A stretch of 64,000 nt of DNA from Bog-159 sp035602155 (GCA_035602155.1 DATNMW010000096.1:1-64000), one strand, 5' to 3'; positions 25,661-34,322 are shown, numbered from the stretch's first letter. Translations and numbers: made by a program. Notes: generated by a model from the letters alone, not told the origin.

Positions 25661-26511
25661 CCTTCGACAGCATCGTGGGCATTATCGTTTCGGCTGCGTC
25701 GGGGGCCGCCGCATCCGGGTTGCTGATGTGGCTTTTCAAGGAATGGCTGAGTACCCGCCTGAAGGCCAGCATTCAACATGAATACGACCGAAAGCTCGAA
25801 ACGTACAAGGCACAACTGAAGACGGAACAGGATCTGGCAGTCCTAGACATCAAAACGGCGCTCGCACGTGAAGCGGCGTTCCATGCGGCTGCCCACGCTT
25901 CCTTTGCTGAAGGGCAGAAGGCATCGATGGAACGAAAATTGAGCGCGGTCGATAAGCTCTGGAACTGCGTCCCGCAGTTTCGCGCGAGCTTGCCGCCGGT
26001 CCTCATGGTCATGGATGTTATGACCGTCGATGAGTATAAGGGAGCCAAGGATCACCCTCAATTCAGGGCACTGGCCGGCGATGTGTCGCCGGAAAAAATC
26101 GCAACGCTTGCTCCGAAGTCCATCGAAGAGGTGCGGCCCTTTGTTGGGGAATACATGTGGGCAGTCTTCTATTGCTACCAAACGATCCTGATCCGTATAT
26201 TGGTGCTGTTGCAGCTAGGACGGACTGATGCTGAGAAAATCGAATGGTATAAAGACGCCGGCACTCGGCAGGTAATCGCAGCAGTCCTCGCGCGGGCGGA
26301 GATGGAAGAGTTCGACAACGCTGACTTTGCCAAAATAACCTGGCTTCAACGACGGCTGGAGTCGAAGCTCCTCGCAGCCGCGCGGAAAATCATTTCCGGC
26401 GAGAACTTCGGTGCCGAGGCGCTGGATCAGGCCAAGCTGATTCAGGAGCGCATTGCTCAACTTTCGGCAGAGGGGCAGCTTCGGAACCAGGCGTTGGGCC
26501 AGTCCCGATGA
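25657..26511 (+). CDS. Membrane-anchored coiled-coil protein of unknown function
   Basis: 284 residues from GTG 25657. Residues 3-27 (SIVGIIVSAASGAAASGLLM) form one transmembrane helix. A coiled coil follows (LKASIQHEYDRKLETYKAQL to about residue 95), then a helical C-terminal region with no known motif (WAVFYCYQTILIRILVLLQL may be a second hydrophobic helix). One-TM plus coiled-coil proteins of this size recur in phage-defence islands as possible effectors or sensors; that is inference from context. Coupled by GTGA to the preceding gene and by ATGA to a truncated ORF downstream. Confidence 0.62.
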   Translation: MTFDSIVGIIVSAASGAAASGLLMWLFKEWLSTRLKASIQHEYDRKLETYKAQLKTEQDLAVLDIKTALAREAAFHAAAHASFAEGQKASMERKLSAVDKLWNCVPQFRASLPPVLMVMDVMTVDEYKGAKDHPQFRALAGDVSPEKIATLAPKSIEEVRPFVGEYMWAVFYCYQTILIRILVLLQLGRTDAEKIEWYKDAGTRQVIAAVLARAEMEEFDNADFAKITWLQRRLESKLLAAARKIISGENFGAEALDQAKLIQERIAQLSAEGQLRNQALGQSR

Positions 26512-26606
26512 CCATTCTGAAACTCGATCAGATCTGGATGCGCTCCACCTCGAAGAGCGAGATCTCGTCACTTCTTCGGTCGCAAGACCTGCGTCGTCCG
26601 CGGTGA
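26508..26606 (+). pseudogene. Truncated fourth ORF of the AlbA_2 cassette
   Basis: ATG 26508 overlaps the previous TGA (ATGA) and encodes MTILKLDQIWMRSTS before running into antisense recombinase DNA and stopping at 26604-26606. It is either a chance start or the stump of a gene cut off by the recombinase remnant. Confidence 0.3.
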
Positions 26607-26905
26607 CTCGTGGTTGGCGACGTGGTGCGCGACTTCGAGCTTGCCGCTATTCTTCAGGTACGCGGTGATGCCGGGAGCGCGGAACGTGTGGTTTCCGATC
26701 CTAGTCTCGATGCCGGAAGCGTCCGCGCAACGCTGAATCATCCGGTAGGCGTCCTGCTGCCACATGGCATTGCCGGTTAGCGCGCCGGTCTTGCCGGCTG
26801 CCGTCCGGAGCAAAGGGATCTCCGGCGATGCCGGCCGCTCCGATGTACTCATCGAGGACCCGCTCCAGGTTGTGGTGGCGTGGACCTCGCGTTGTTGAAG
26901 GAGCA
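26528..26905 (-). pseudogene. Tyrosine recombinase (integrase) C-terminal remnant
   Basis: Across three frames the minus strand gives HHNLERVLDEYIGAAGI, then TAAGKTGALTGNAMWQQDAY, GIETRIGNHTFRAPGITAYL, LEVAHHVANHESPRTTQ and finally LCDRRSDEISLFEVERIQI before TGA at 26528-26530. This is the catalytic domain of a tyrosine recombinase common in soil-bacterial islands. HTFR supplies the His-x2-Arg and NHES the later His. The nucleophile expected in LYDRR is Cys, and at least two frameshifts are present, so it is inactive. The N-terminal half is gone. Confidence 0.8.
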
Positions 26906-26991
26906 TTGTCACGTGATAGGTCCAGGGGACGCGCCTTCCCAAGAATGCACTCCTTGATGAACGCAAGAGGCGCATCCGGTACATGAGCCCT
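26880..26991 (-). pseudogene. Truncated duplicate of the DUF4258 gene start
   Basis: The minus strand reads PRAHVPDAPLAFIKECI and then, after a shift, VPWTYHVTMLLQQREV, matching residues 1-35 of the DUF4258 protein at 23114-23449. It is joined directly to the integrase remnant. Its TATAAT-5 nt-TTG promoter is retained, divergent to alaS, so the original DUF4258-alaS intergenic region exists in two copies. Confidence 0.75.
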
Positions 26992-27056
26992 TGGCAAATC
27001 CGATTATAGAACGTCGCGCCGCCGTACCAGCCGTCCAACGCCGCGCGCGTCACCGC

Positions 27057-27062
27057 TACAAT
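27057..27062 (+). promoter_or_regulatory. -10 box of alaS, leaderless
   Basis: TACAAT followed by six bases and GTG 27069. The duplicate at 24158-24163 has the same hexamer and spacing although the six spacer bases differ. Confidence 0.5.
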
Positions 27063-27068
27063 GAAAAA

Positions 27069-29714
27069 GTGACAGGTCACGACATCCGACAGCGCTTCCT
27101 CGACTTCTTCGCCGCGCGCGGCCACCGCATCGTGCGCAGCTCCTCGCTCGTCCCCGCGAACGATCCCACGCTGCTGTTCGCCAACGCCGGCATGAACCAA
27201 TTCAAGGACGTCTTCCTGGGCCTCGAAAAGCGCGACTACCCCCGCGCCACTACGTCACAGAAATGCGTGCGCGCGGGCGGCAAACATAACGACCTGGAAA
27301 ATGTGGGCTACACCCGCCGCCACCACACTTTCTTCGAAATGCTGGGCAATTTTTCGTTCGGCGATTACTTCAAGGCCGATGCCATCCAGTTCGCCTGGGA
27401 CCTTGTCACCAAGGACTACGGCTTGCCCAAGGATCGCCTGTACGTCACCGTCTTCCGCGAAGATGACGACGCCGAGCAGCTTTGGCAGAAAGTAGCGGGC
27501 GTGCCCAAGGAACGCATCTTCCGCCTCGATGAGAAGGACAATTTCTGGCAGATGGGCGAGACCGGACCGTGCGGTCCGTGTTCGGAAATCCATTACGACC
27601 TGGGGATCGAAGCCGCCGAGCCGGGCCACGAGCACGAAGCTTTTCCCAGCGACGCCGGCGGCCGTTTCGTTGAAATCTGGAATTTGGTCTTCATGCAGTT
27701 CGACCGCGATTCCAATGGCGTGCTGACGCCCTTGCCGCGCCCTTCCATCGATACCGGCATGGGCCTGGAGCGCGTGGCGGCCGTACTGCAAGGCAAGCTG
27801 TCGAATTACGATACGGACCTGATCCATCCCATCATCGCGCGCGCCGCCGACATGTTCGGCGTGTCCTACGGCGCGGATGCGCGCGTCGATACGGCCCTGC
27901 GCATCGCCGCCGACCACAGCCGCGCCACTACTTTCCTGATTCACGATGGCGTCCTGCCCGCCAACGACGGCCGCGGCTATGTGTTGCGCAAGATCATGCG
28001 CCGCGCCATGCGGCATGTCCGCATGATCGGCGTCGAAGAGCCGTTCCTCTACAAGCTGACCGGCGAAGTGGCCGAGTTGATGCGGCCCGCCTATCCCGAG
28101 CTGATGGAGAGCGTGCAGCGCATCGCCCGCATCGTGAAGGATGAAGAGCACCGCTACGCGACCACCTTCCTGGTGGCCGAGCGCATGTTCAACGACGAAG
28201 TGAAATCGCTGGCCGGAAATGTGATTCCCGGCGCGCTGTCCTTCAAGCTGTACGACACTTTCGGCCTGGCGCTCGATGAGCAGGAAGACATGGCGCGCGA
28301 CCAAGGTCTGGCCATCGACCGCGAAGGCTTCGACCGCGAAATGGAGCAGCAGCGCGAGCGCGCCCGCGCAAGTTGGAAAGGCGCGGAAAAAGGCGCCAAG
28401 GCTTTCGTCGCGCCCGCCTATCACGAGCTGGTCGCGCAGGGCCGCACCAAGTTCCTGGGCTACGACGAACTGACCGCCACTTCGCACGTGCTGGGATTGC
28501 TCGTCGAGCGCGAGCTGCGCGACGAAATCGGCCCCGGCGTGGAAGCGGAACTCGTGCTCGACCGTACGCCCTTCTACGCCGAAACCGGCGGCCAGGTGGG
28601 CGACCGCGGCAGTCTGTTCGCCCTGAACGGCGATAAAGTCGGCGATGTGCTGACGGCTTATCCGGCAGTGCCCGGCCTGACCGTGCATCGCATTTTCACC
28701 ACGGCGCCTATCCGCGTGGGCGACGAGTTGCGCACGGAGGTCGCCGAGCCGCAGCGCCTCTCCACCATGCGCAACCATACCGCCACGCATTTGCTGCACG
28801 CCGCGTTGCGCCGGGTTTTAGGCACGCACGTCAAGCAGGCTGGCAGCGTAGTCGAGCCGCCGCGCCTGCGTTTCGATTTCACGCATTATGCCGCCATGGA
28901 CAGGGCCGAAATCGAAGAGGTCGAACGCCTGGTGAACGAGCAGATCCTGCGCAACAGCGGTGTCGAAACCAAGGTGCTCCCGCTCGAACAGGCCGTGGCC
29001 ACCGGGGCAATGGCTTTGTTCGGCGAAAAATATGGCGACCAAGTGCGCGTAGTTTCCGTACCCGATTTCAGCAAGGAGCTGTGTGGCGGCACGCACGTGC
29101 GGCGCACCGGCGATATCGGCGTCTTCAAAATCGTCTACGAAGGCAGCATCTCGGCAGGAGTGCGCCGCATCGAAGCCATAACGGGCGAGGGCGCGGTTCG
29201 CCAGTATCAGGACCTTACGGGAACGCTGCACCGGCTTTCAGAATTGCTGCGCGCCTCCGAGCCCGATCTGGTTGAGCATGTGGAAAAGATGCTGGCCCGC
29301 GAGAAAGCCCTGGAGCACGAAAAGCGCGATCTCCTGAGCAAGCTGGCGCAGTCCGCGGCGGGGGCCCTGGAAAGCCAGGCGCATACCGTGAATGGCTCGC
29401 ATGTGCTCGCTGCCCAGGCGGACGGCCTGGATCGCCAACAGATGCGTGAGTTGGTGGATGCCTTGCGCAACAAGTGGAAGAGCGCCGTGGTGGTGTTGGC
29501 GTCCCTCGAAGATTCCACCGTGTCCATCGTTTCCGCCGTGACCAAAGATCTCACATCCAAGGTGCATGCCGGCAAACTCGCCGCGGCGCTGGCGCAAGCC
29601 GTTGGCGGCAAAGGCGGCGGGCGTCCCGACATGGCGGAAGGCGGCGGTAAGGATCCCGCGGCTCTGCCCGCCGCGCTCGAGCGCGTCTACGCTGAAGTCG
29701 AGAGCAAGCTGTGA
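27069..29714 (+). CDS. alaS: Alanyl-tRNA synthetase
   Basis: 881 residues. Charges tRNA-Ala and edits mischarged Ser/Gly. The N-terminal class II catalytic core has RQRFLDFFAARGH, PANDPTLLFANAGMNQFKD and TFFEMLGNFSFGDYF; the editing domain has the zinc motif HTATHLLHAAL plus CGGTHV; the C-terminal oligomerisation/C-Ala region (GGKGGGRPDMAEGGG) is complete. GTG 27069 is chosen because it gives the canonical VTGHDIRQRFLDFF start and lies 6 nt after TACAAT; in-frame upstream sequence is antisense to DUF4258. It overlaps ypdA by GTGA. A broken 5' duplicate is at 24170. Confidence 0.97.
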   Translation: MTGHDIRQRFLDFFAARGHRIVRSSSLVPANDPTLLFANAGMNQFKDVFLGLEKRDYPRATTSQKCVRAGGKHNDLENVGYTRRHHTFFEMLGNFSFGDYFKADAIQFAWDLVTKDYGLPKDRLYVTVFREDDDAEQLWQKVAGVPKERIFRLDEKDNFWQMGETGPCGPCSEIHYDLGIEAAEPGHEHEAFPSDAGGRFVEIWNLVFMQFDRDSNGVLTPLPRPSIDTGMGLERVAAVLQGKLSNYDTDLIHPIIARAADMFGVSYGADARVDTALRIAADHSRATTFLIHDGVLPANDGRGYVLRKIMRRAMRHVRMIGVEEPFLYKLTGEVAELMRPAYPELMESVQRIARIVKDEEHRYATTFLVAERMFNDEVKSLAGNVIPGALSFKLYDTFGLALDEQEDMARDQGLAIDREGFDREMEQQRERARASWKGAEKGAKAFVAPAYHELVAQGRTKFLGYDELTATSHVLGLLVERELRDEIGPGVEAELVLDRTPFYAETGGQVGDRGSLFALNGDKVGDVLTAYPAVPGLTVHRIFTTAPIRVGDELRTEVAEPQRLSTMRNHTATHLLHAALRRVLGTHVKQAGSVVEPPRLRFDFTHYAAMDRAEIEEVERLVNEQILRNSGVETKVLPLEQAVATGAMALFGEKYGDQVRVVSVPDFSKELCGGTHVRRTGDIGVFKIVYEGSISAGVRRIEAITGEGAVRQYQDLTGTLHRLSELLRASEPDLVEHVEKMLAREKALEHEKRDLLSKLAQSAAGALESQAHTVNGSHVLAAQADGLDRQQMRELVDALRNKWKSAVVVLASLEDSTVSIVSAVTKDLTSKVHAGKLAAALAQAVGGKGGGRPDMAEGGGKDPAALPAALERVYAEVESKL

Positions 29715-30694
29715 GCCGGTTCGACGTCCTCGTAGTCGGCGCGGGTCCTACCGGTCTGGCTTGCGGTATCGAACTGCAGCGGCGCGGCATCCGCACCGTG
29801 TTGATCGAAAAAGGTTGCGTGGTGAATTCTCTCTACAACTACCCGACCAACATGGTCTTCTTCACCACGCCGGAACTGCTCGAAATCGGCAACATCCCCA
29901 TGACCAGCCTCAACGAGAAGCCCAACCGGCATGAGGCGTTGAAATACTACCGCCGCGTGGCGGACCACTTCAAGCTGGATATTCACGATTACGAACGAGT
30001 TACGAACATTGCCGGACAGGATGGCGCCTTTCAGGTGTTTACCACCGACCGGCTGGGTTGCCATCATACCTACACGGCGCGCAAAGTCGTCCTGGCTACC
30101 GGGTACTACGACGTACCAAACTTATTGGGTGTTCCCGGCGAAGAACTCGGTAAGGTTCTTCACTATTATAAGGAACCGCACCCGTACTATAACCACGATG
30201 TGGCCGTGATTGGCGCCAAGAACTCGGCTGCAATCACTGCATTAGAACTGTTTTGGACCGGCGCCCGAGTTACACTGATCCATCGTGGCCCCGCTATCTC
30301 CGAAAAAGTAAAGTACTGGATCAAACCAAATATAGAAAACCGTATCAAATGCGGAGAGATCCAGGCGTACTTCAATTCACAGGTTGTGGAAATCCGGCCC
30401 GACTCCATCGTTTTGGCGACCCCGGAGGGCGAAGCCGTGTTGAAAAACGATTTCCTGTTTGCATTGACGGGCTACAGCCCCGATCTCAACTTCTTGAATT
30501 CCATAGGCATCTCGCTCGATCCCGAAACGCAGAAGCCGCGCAGCGATCCGCAAACATTGGAGAGCGAGCGGCCCGGAGTTTACCTGGCAGGCGTCATCGT
30601 GGCCGGCATGCATACGAACGAGATCTTCATCGAGAACGGTCGCTTCCACGGCAAGCAGATCGCGGACGCGGTCGCCGCCAAACTTTTCACTTGA
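29711..30694 (+). CDS. ypdA: YpdA-family putative bacillithiol disulfide reductase
   Basis: 327 residues. Two Rossmann folds: VVGAGPTGLACGIELQRRG for FAD and AVIGAKNSAAITALEL for NADPH. It belongs to the thioredoxin-reductase-like flavoproteins but lacks the CxxC pair; GCVVNSLYNYPTNMVFFTTP is the YpdA-specific N-terminal stretch. In Firmicutes YpdA reduces oxidised bacillithiol (BSSB); presence here would fit bacillithiol use by this acidobacterium, an inference since no bsh genes are in the window. Coupled to alaS by a GTGA overlap. Confidence 0.87.
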   Translation: MSRFDVLVVGAGPTGLACGIELQRRGIRTVLIEKGCVVNSLYNYPTNMVFFTTPELLEIGNIPMTSLNEKPNRHEALKYYRRVADHFKLDIHDYERVTNIAGQDGAFQVFTTDRLGCHHTYTARKVVLATGYYDVPNLLGVPGEELGKVLHYYKEPHPYYNHDVAVIGAKNSAAITALELFWTGARVTLIHRGPAISEKVKYWIKPNIENRIKCGEIQAYFNSQVVEIRPDSIVLATPEGEAVLKNDFLFALTGYSPDLNFLNSIGISLDPETQKPRSDPQTLESERPGVYLAGVIVAGMHTNEIFIENGRFHGKQIADAVAAKLFT

Positions 30695-30830
30695 AACATT
30701 TTCGCGGCAATTCTCACTATTCTATGTAGGCTGCTTTGCGGCCCGGTCGCACATCCGATTTTCATCTCACTGTGCATTTGAAACCAATAGCTATGTTTTC
30801 GTATCTAAACAAATGAAGGGGTTCGCGGCT

Positions 30831-31067
30831 ATGTTCAACAATTTACTAAATATCTTTCTGGGATGTTCTCACCGCAGGACGACGTTCCCCATCACGCCTT
30901 CGCGGAGAGCCGGCTTCTTACCGGCTCCCGGCCAACGCCACTGTACCTATGTCGTTTGCTTAGATTGCGGCAAGGAATTTGGTTACAATTGGACTGAAAT
31001 GCGCATCGGCGATCCCGTCGCCGCTGCGGTAACCGCGGAAGCCGCATTCTCCACCGCGCACCGCTAA
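30831..31067 (+). CDS. Small conserved protein with CSH...CLDCGKEFGYNW motif
   Basis: About 78 residues from ATG 30831, which has AAGGGG 8 nt upstream; ATG 30813 is an in-frame alternative. The protein has a short hydrophobic N-terminus (FNNLLNIFLGCSHRRTTFPI) and a CLDCGKEFGYNWTEMRIG block. Cys/His spacing suggests a single zinc site built from CSH and CLDC. Similar unnamed proteins occur in Acidobacteriota. A strong terminator follows at 31098. Confidence 0.6.
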   Translation: MFNNLLNIFLGCSHRRTTFPITPSRRAGFLPAPGQRHCTYVVCLDCGKEFGYNWTEMRIGDPVAAAVTAEAAFSTAHR

Positions 31068-31097
31068 CGCCTTTGTGGGGCAGGTTTTCAACCTGCA

Positions 31098-31124
31098 GGC
31101 CGATTGTGAATCGGCCTTTGTTTT
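31098..31124 (+). terminator. Rho-independent terminator after the small CSH protein gene
   Basis: GGCCGATT-gtg-AATCGGCC is a perfect 8-bp stem followed by TTTGTTTT. Just upstream, GCAGGTT-ttc-AACCTGC (31080-31096) makes a second hairpin. Confidence 0.8.
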
Positions 31125-31174
31125 GCATGCCCGCCGTTGAGGGCTCCCCGCAACCCATGCGATCGGAATTCTGA

Positions 31175-31180
31175 TACCAT
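31175..31180 (+). promoter_or_regulatory. -10-like box 7 nt before the MFS start codon
   Basis: TACCAT, then CCGGTCC, then ATG 31188. There is no Shine-Dalgarno sequence, consistent with leaderless initiation. Confidence 0.35.
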
Positions 31181-31187
31181 CCGGTCC

Positions 31188-32327
31188 ATGTTGATCCTCG
31201 CCGCCATCCTGGCCATCTTCGTCTACGGCATGATTGCCGCCATGCTGGGCACCATCCTGCCCGATCTCTCCGCGCGCTTTCACTTGACCCCCAGCCAGCT
31301 TGGCCAAATCGCATTCACGCAGGCGCTGGGCCTGATCATCGCGTCCATTGGCGTCGGCCCCCTGATCGATAACGAGGGCAAAAAGGCCGGCTTGGTGCTG
31401 GGGTTGGCCCTGATCACCCTGGCGCTCTTCGCCCTGCCACAATCCAAGGGCTTCGGCAGCATTAGCGTCTACCTGTTCTTGCTGGGCTTGGGAGGCGGCA
31501 TCATCGTCACCGCCGCCAACGCCTTGGTCAGCGACATTAGTCAGGACCGCCGCGCCACCACGCTCAATCTGCTGAATCTGTTTTTCGGCCTCGGAGGCTT
31601 GGCCACTCCATTCCTGTCCGCGAATCTGCTGCGCCGTAACTCCGTCCGCCTATGCTACACGGTCGCGGTACTTACAGCTATTACGCTGGTGGTCCACATC
31701 CTCACGCCCATGCCGCCGCCCAACGGCGCGCGCAGCTTCGTCTTTGCCGATGTCGGACCCGTTTTGGGCAAGCCACTGCTTTTCCTGCTGGCGCTCTTCT
31801 TGTTCTTATACGTCGCCTGCGAAGTGGGTGTATGGAATTGGCTGGCGCAACACCTGATCGCGCAAGGCATCCCCGAGTCGCGCGCGCTGAACATCCTATC
31901 GCTGGGCTTCGCGCTCGGTCTGCTGATCGGCCGTGTGGCGGTTTCGCCCATCCTGATCAGCGTGCCCGCGCCGCTGGTCACACTGGCGGCAGCCATTCTG
32001 ATGACCATCACGACATTTCTCATGCTTAAGACCAGCAGCCCCGGCGTGGCCGGGATACTGGTGTTTCTGGCGGGTGTTTCGATGGCGCCCGTATTCCCCA
32101 CTACGCTGGCCATGGTCGGCGACGCATTCCCGCGCATGACCGGTACCGCCATGGGCGTGGTCATCACCCTGGGCTGGTGCGGCTTGGCCGTCAGTTCGCG
32201 GATCATCGGCGCGATCGGAGGCGGAGATCCCAGGCGCCTGAAGAAGGCGTTGCTGTTAATTCCGTCGGCTTCGGCGATCATGGTGGTGGTAGCTGTGGCG
32301 ATCCGGCCCATGCTCGCGGCGCATTAG
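31188..32327 (+). CDS. MFS transporter (FucP/sugar-type or drug-type)
   Basis: 379 residues with about 12 hydrophobic segments (for example LILAAILAIFVYGMIAAML, LGLGGGIIVTAANALVSD, VFLAGVSMAPVFPTTLAMVG). The GPLIDNEGKKAG loop between helices 2 and 3 corresponds to the MFS motif A region, and the PVFPTTLAM stretch resembles the FucP/BypR-like subgroup that imports sugars by proton symport. Substrate cannot be assigned. ATG 31188 is chosen because upstream sequence in frame is non-coding and includes a -10-like box. Confidence 0.8.
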   Translation: MLILAAILAIFVYGMIAAMLGTILPDLSARFHLTPSQLGQIAFTQALGLIIASIGVGPLIDNEGKKAGLVLGLALITLALFALPQSKGFGSISVYLFLLGLGGGIIVTAANALVSDISQDRRATTLNLLNLFFGLGGLATPFLSANLLRRNSVRLCYTVAVLTAITLVVHILTPMPPPNGARSFVFADVGPVLGKPLLFLLALFLFLYVACEVGVWNWLAQHLIAQGIPESRALNILSLGFALGLLIGRVAVSPILISVPAPLVTLAAAILMTITTFLMLKTSSPGVAGILVFLAGVSMAPVFPTTLAMVGDAFPRMTGTAMGVVITLGWCGLAVSSRIIGAIGGGDPRRLKKALLLIPSASAIMVVVAVAIRPMLAAH

Positions 32328-32358
32328 GGCGTAGTCTGGGGCGGGCGTCCAGGCCTGC

Positions 32359-32378
32359 AGCGGGTCTCCGGACCCGCT
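32359..32378. terminator. Hairpin between convergent genes
   Basis: AGCGGGTC-tccg-GACCCGCT, a perfect 8-bp stem, overlaps the stop codon of the minus-strand gene and lies 31 bp after the MFS stop. No U-tract. Confidence 0.45.
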
Positions 32379-33300
32379 ACCCTTCCGCCTCAAATACCAG
32401 CCGCAAATACGCCTTCGGCTGGAAGTCGATTCGCAGCGGCAGTGGTTGCGCGGCGCCCTCTTCGACCCACAGCCTGAATTCGGTTTCCTTCCCGCCTGCT
32501 TCGCGCCTCACTTTGCCGGCCACCCGGACCACTCCCGCGCCTGCGCGGATCAGTCCGCGCTCCCGGAAAGAGGCTGCCACGTGCGGATCGGCCGTCTGCC
32601 GCACCCACAACCGGTATAAGCGTCCGTTGTACACGTATTGCGTCTGGCCCCGAGCGGGATGGCATAAGGCGTCGGCCAGCGCGTGCAGAAAAAGGGGCGG
32701 AATAACGCCGTTTGCGCGAAATTCGGGCGCCTTATTGGGCGCCGTGGAAAGGGCCTGCTCGGCGCGCGCATACAATTCGATGCGGCGCTCCGGTGAGAGC
32801 CGCGCCGGTCCCCTGAAAAGCGCGGTCGCGGTTTCCACTTGTCCGCCTGCGATCCGCCCGCGGATGGCGGAGTAGGTGGCTTCCGTGGCGGCCGAGTGCA
32901 GCGCCTTATGCGCCTCTTCGGCGCTCTCCTCGGGCGAAGCCGTCATCACGCCGAAATAGCTCGACTCGCGGGTTGCGGCCTGCTCTCCGCGGGACGCCTC
33001 CCGGATCAATCCCAGCCGGTTCAATCCGGCGGCCCGATCCGGGTTGGAGTATCCGTTGAATTCCAGCATCCGGTTCAATCCGGCGGGCTCCCGCCATTCG
33101 CGCCACACCACGCTGCCGCCTCCCACGCCGGAGCGGCGAAGAATGGGCAGCGACAACACCAGAATCTGGGCGTCCGCGCGATACCGCCGTTCCCTGCTGA
33201 AATCGGCATTGAAATCGCCTGCACCCGCGCTGCCGCGCCGCACGGCCGGCGGCAGCAGCGCCCACCCCAACAGCCTGGCCAGCGCGCGTCTGGTGATCAT
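32377..33300 (-). CDS. Hypothetical exported protein, acidobacterial
   Basis: 307 residues from ATG 33300. The N-terminus (MITRRALARLLGWALLPPAV) has a twin-Arg and short hydrophobic stretch, so it could be Tat- or Sec-exported. The body contains GDFNADFSRERRYRADAQIL, WREWREPAGLNRMLEFNGYS and a C-terminal beta-rich region ending PKAYLRLVFE. I do not recognise a domain. The frame extends to 33390 but the added residues cross the likely promoter region and are ignored. Confidence 0.6.
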   Translation of the reverse strand: MITRRALARLLGWALLPPAVRRGSAGAGDFNADFSRERRYRADAQILVLSLPILRRSGVGGGSVVWREWREPAGLNRMLEFNGYSNPDRAAGLNRLGLIREASRGEQAATRESSYFGVMTASPEESAEEAHKALHSAATEATYSAIRGRIAGGQVETATALFRGPARLSPERRIELYARAEQALSTAPNKAPEFRANGVIPPLFLHALADALCHPARGQTQYVYNGRLYRLWVRQTADPHVAASFRERGLIRAGAGVVRVAGKVRREAGGKETEFRLWVEEGAAQPLPLRIDFQPKAYLRLVFEAEG

Positions 33301-33395
33301 GGTTACCCAGCGGCTCCCTGGTACATCATAGACCGTTACGGATCTTTTTGTATCGGTACGCCTGCCGTTCCGGCTGGAACGCCTACGCAACCTGC

Positions 33396-33401
33396 TACGA
33401 T
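33396..33401 (+). promoter_or_regulatory. -10-like box 9 nt before the NatA-type gene
   Basis: TACGAT, nine bases, ATG 33411. No ribosome-binding site is visible between them. Confidence 0.35.
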
Positions 33402-33410
33402 TGCGGGTCG

Positions 33411-34322
33411 ATGGACGCCGTCCAAATCTCGAATGTTACAAAAGCGTTCGGCGCCGTAACAGCCGTCGACGATCTGTCGCTTGCCGTTCCCGAAGGCGCC
33501 GTGTACGGCTTTATCGGGCCGAACGGCTCCGGCAAAACCACCACCATGCGCATGATCTCGAGCATCTTCTATCCCGACCGCGGCGATGTGCGGGTCTTCG
33601 GCAAGCAGATGCTGGGCGCGCGTTCCGAGCTGATCGGCTACCTGCCCGAAGAACGCGGGCTGTACCGCAAGATGGCGGTTCAGCCGATGCTGGAGTTCTA
33701 CGGAGAGTTGCGCAGCGGCCGCAAAGTCACCGCCGAAGTGCAGATCTGGCTCAAGAAGCTGGATCTATCGAAATGGGCTTCGCGGAAAGTGCAGGCGCTG
33801 AGCAAAGGCATGAGCCAGAAGGTGCAGTTCATCGCCGCCGTGGTTCCGGCGCCCAAGCTGCTGATCCTGGATGAACCCTTCAGCGGGCTAGATCCGGTGA
33901 GCGCCGATACCATCCAATCCGCGATCCTCGAACTGCGCCGCGGCGGCGTCACCGTAATCCTCAGTACGCACGACATGCAGGTTGCCGAAAACATGTGCGA
34001 CTACATCTGCATGATCTTCCGTGGAAAGAAAGTCCTGGACGGCACGCTCACATCCATCCAGGACCGCTATGGAGACGATACGTTCCGGGTGGCGGCGGAA
34101 GGCGGCATGCAGTTTCTGGAAGGGCTGCCGGATGTGGAAAGGGTTCGCGATCTCGGGCAGGTCCAGGAGCTGCGCATGGCGCGTGGCTGCGATGCGCAAC
34201 AGGTCTTGCGCACCCTGATGGCGCGCACCCGGGTGAACAGCTTCTCCATCATGAAACCCTCCCTGCACGACATCTTCGTGCGCATTGCCGGCCCGGAAGC
34301 CGGAGAGGCGCAGAATGTATAG
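33411..34322 (+). CDS. ABC transporter ATP-binding protein (NatA-like)
   Basis: 303 residues. Walker A is GPNGSGKTTTMRM, signature LSKGMSQKVQFIAAV, Walker B LLILDEPFSGLDP, and the switch His is in ILSTHDMQ. A C-terminal DUF4162-like region follows (RVAAEGGMQFLEGLPDV). The NatAB type exports Na+ or other small solutes with an ABC-2 permease. ATG 33411 starts the canonical DAVQISNVTKAFG; the open frame to 33348 is upstream of a -10-like box. It overlaps the permease gene by 8 bp. Confidence 0.88.
   Translation: MDAVQISNVTKAFGAVTAVDDLSLAVPEGAVYGFIGPNGSGKTTTMRMISSIFYPDRGDVRVFGKQMLGARSELIGYLPEERGLYRKMAVQPMLEFYGELRSGRKVTAEVQIWLKKLDLSKWASRKVQALSKGMSQKVQFIAAVVPAPKLLILDEPFSGLDPVSADTIQSAILELRRGGVTVILSTHDMQVAENMCDYICMIFRGKKVLDGTLTSIQDRYGDDTFRVAAEGGMQFLEGLPDVERVRDLGQVQELRMARGCDAQQVLRTLMARTRVNSFSIMKPSLHDIFVRIAGPEAGEAQNV

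Noticed and set aside
27255..28799. Minus-strand ORF of 514 codons
   Set aside because: Shadow of alaS, composition-driven, no recognisable family.
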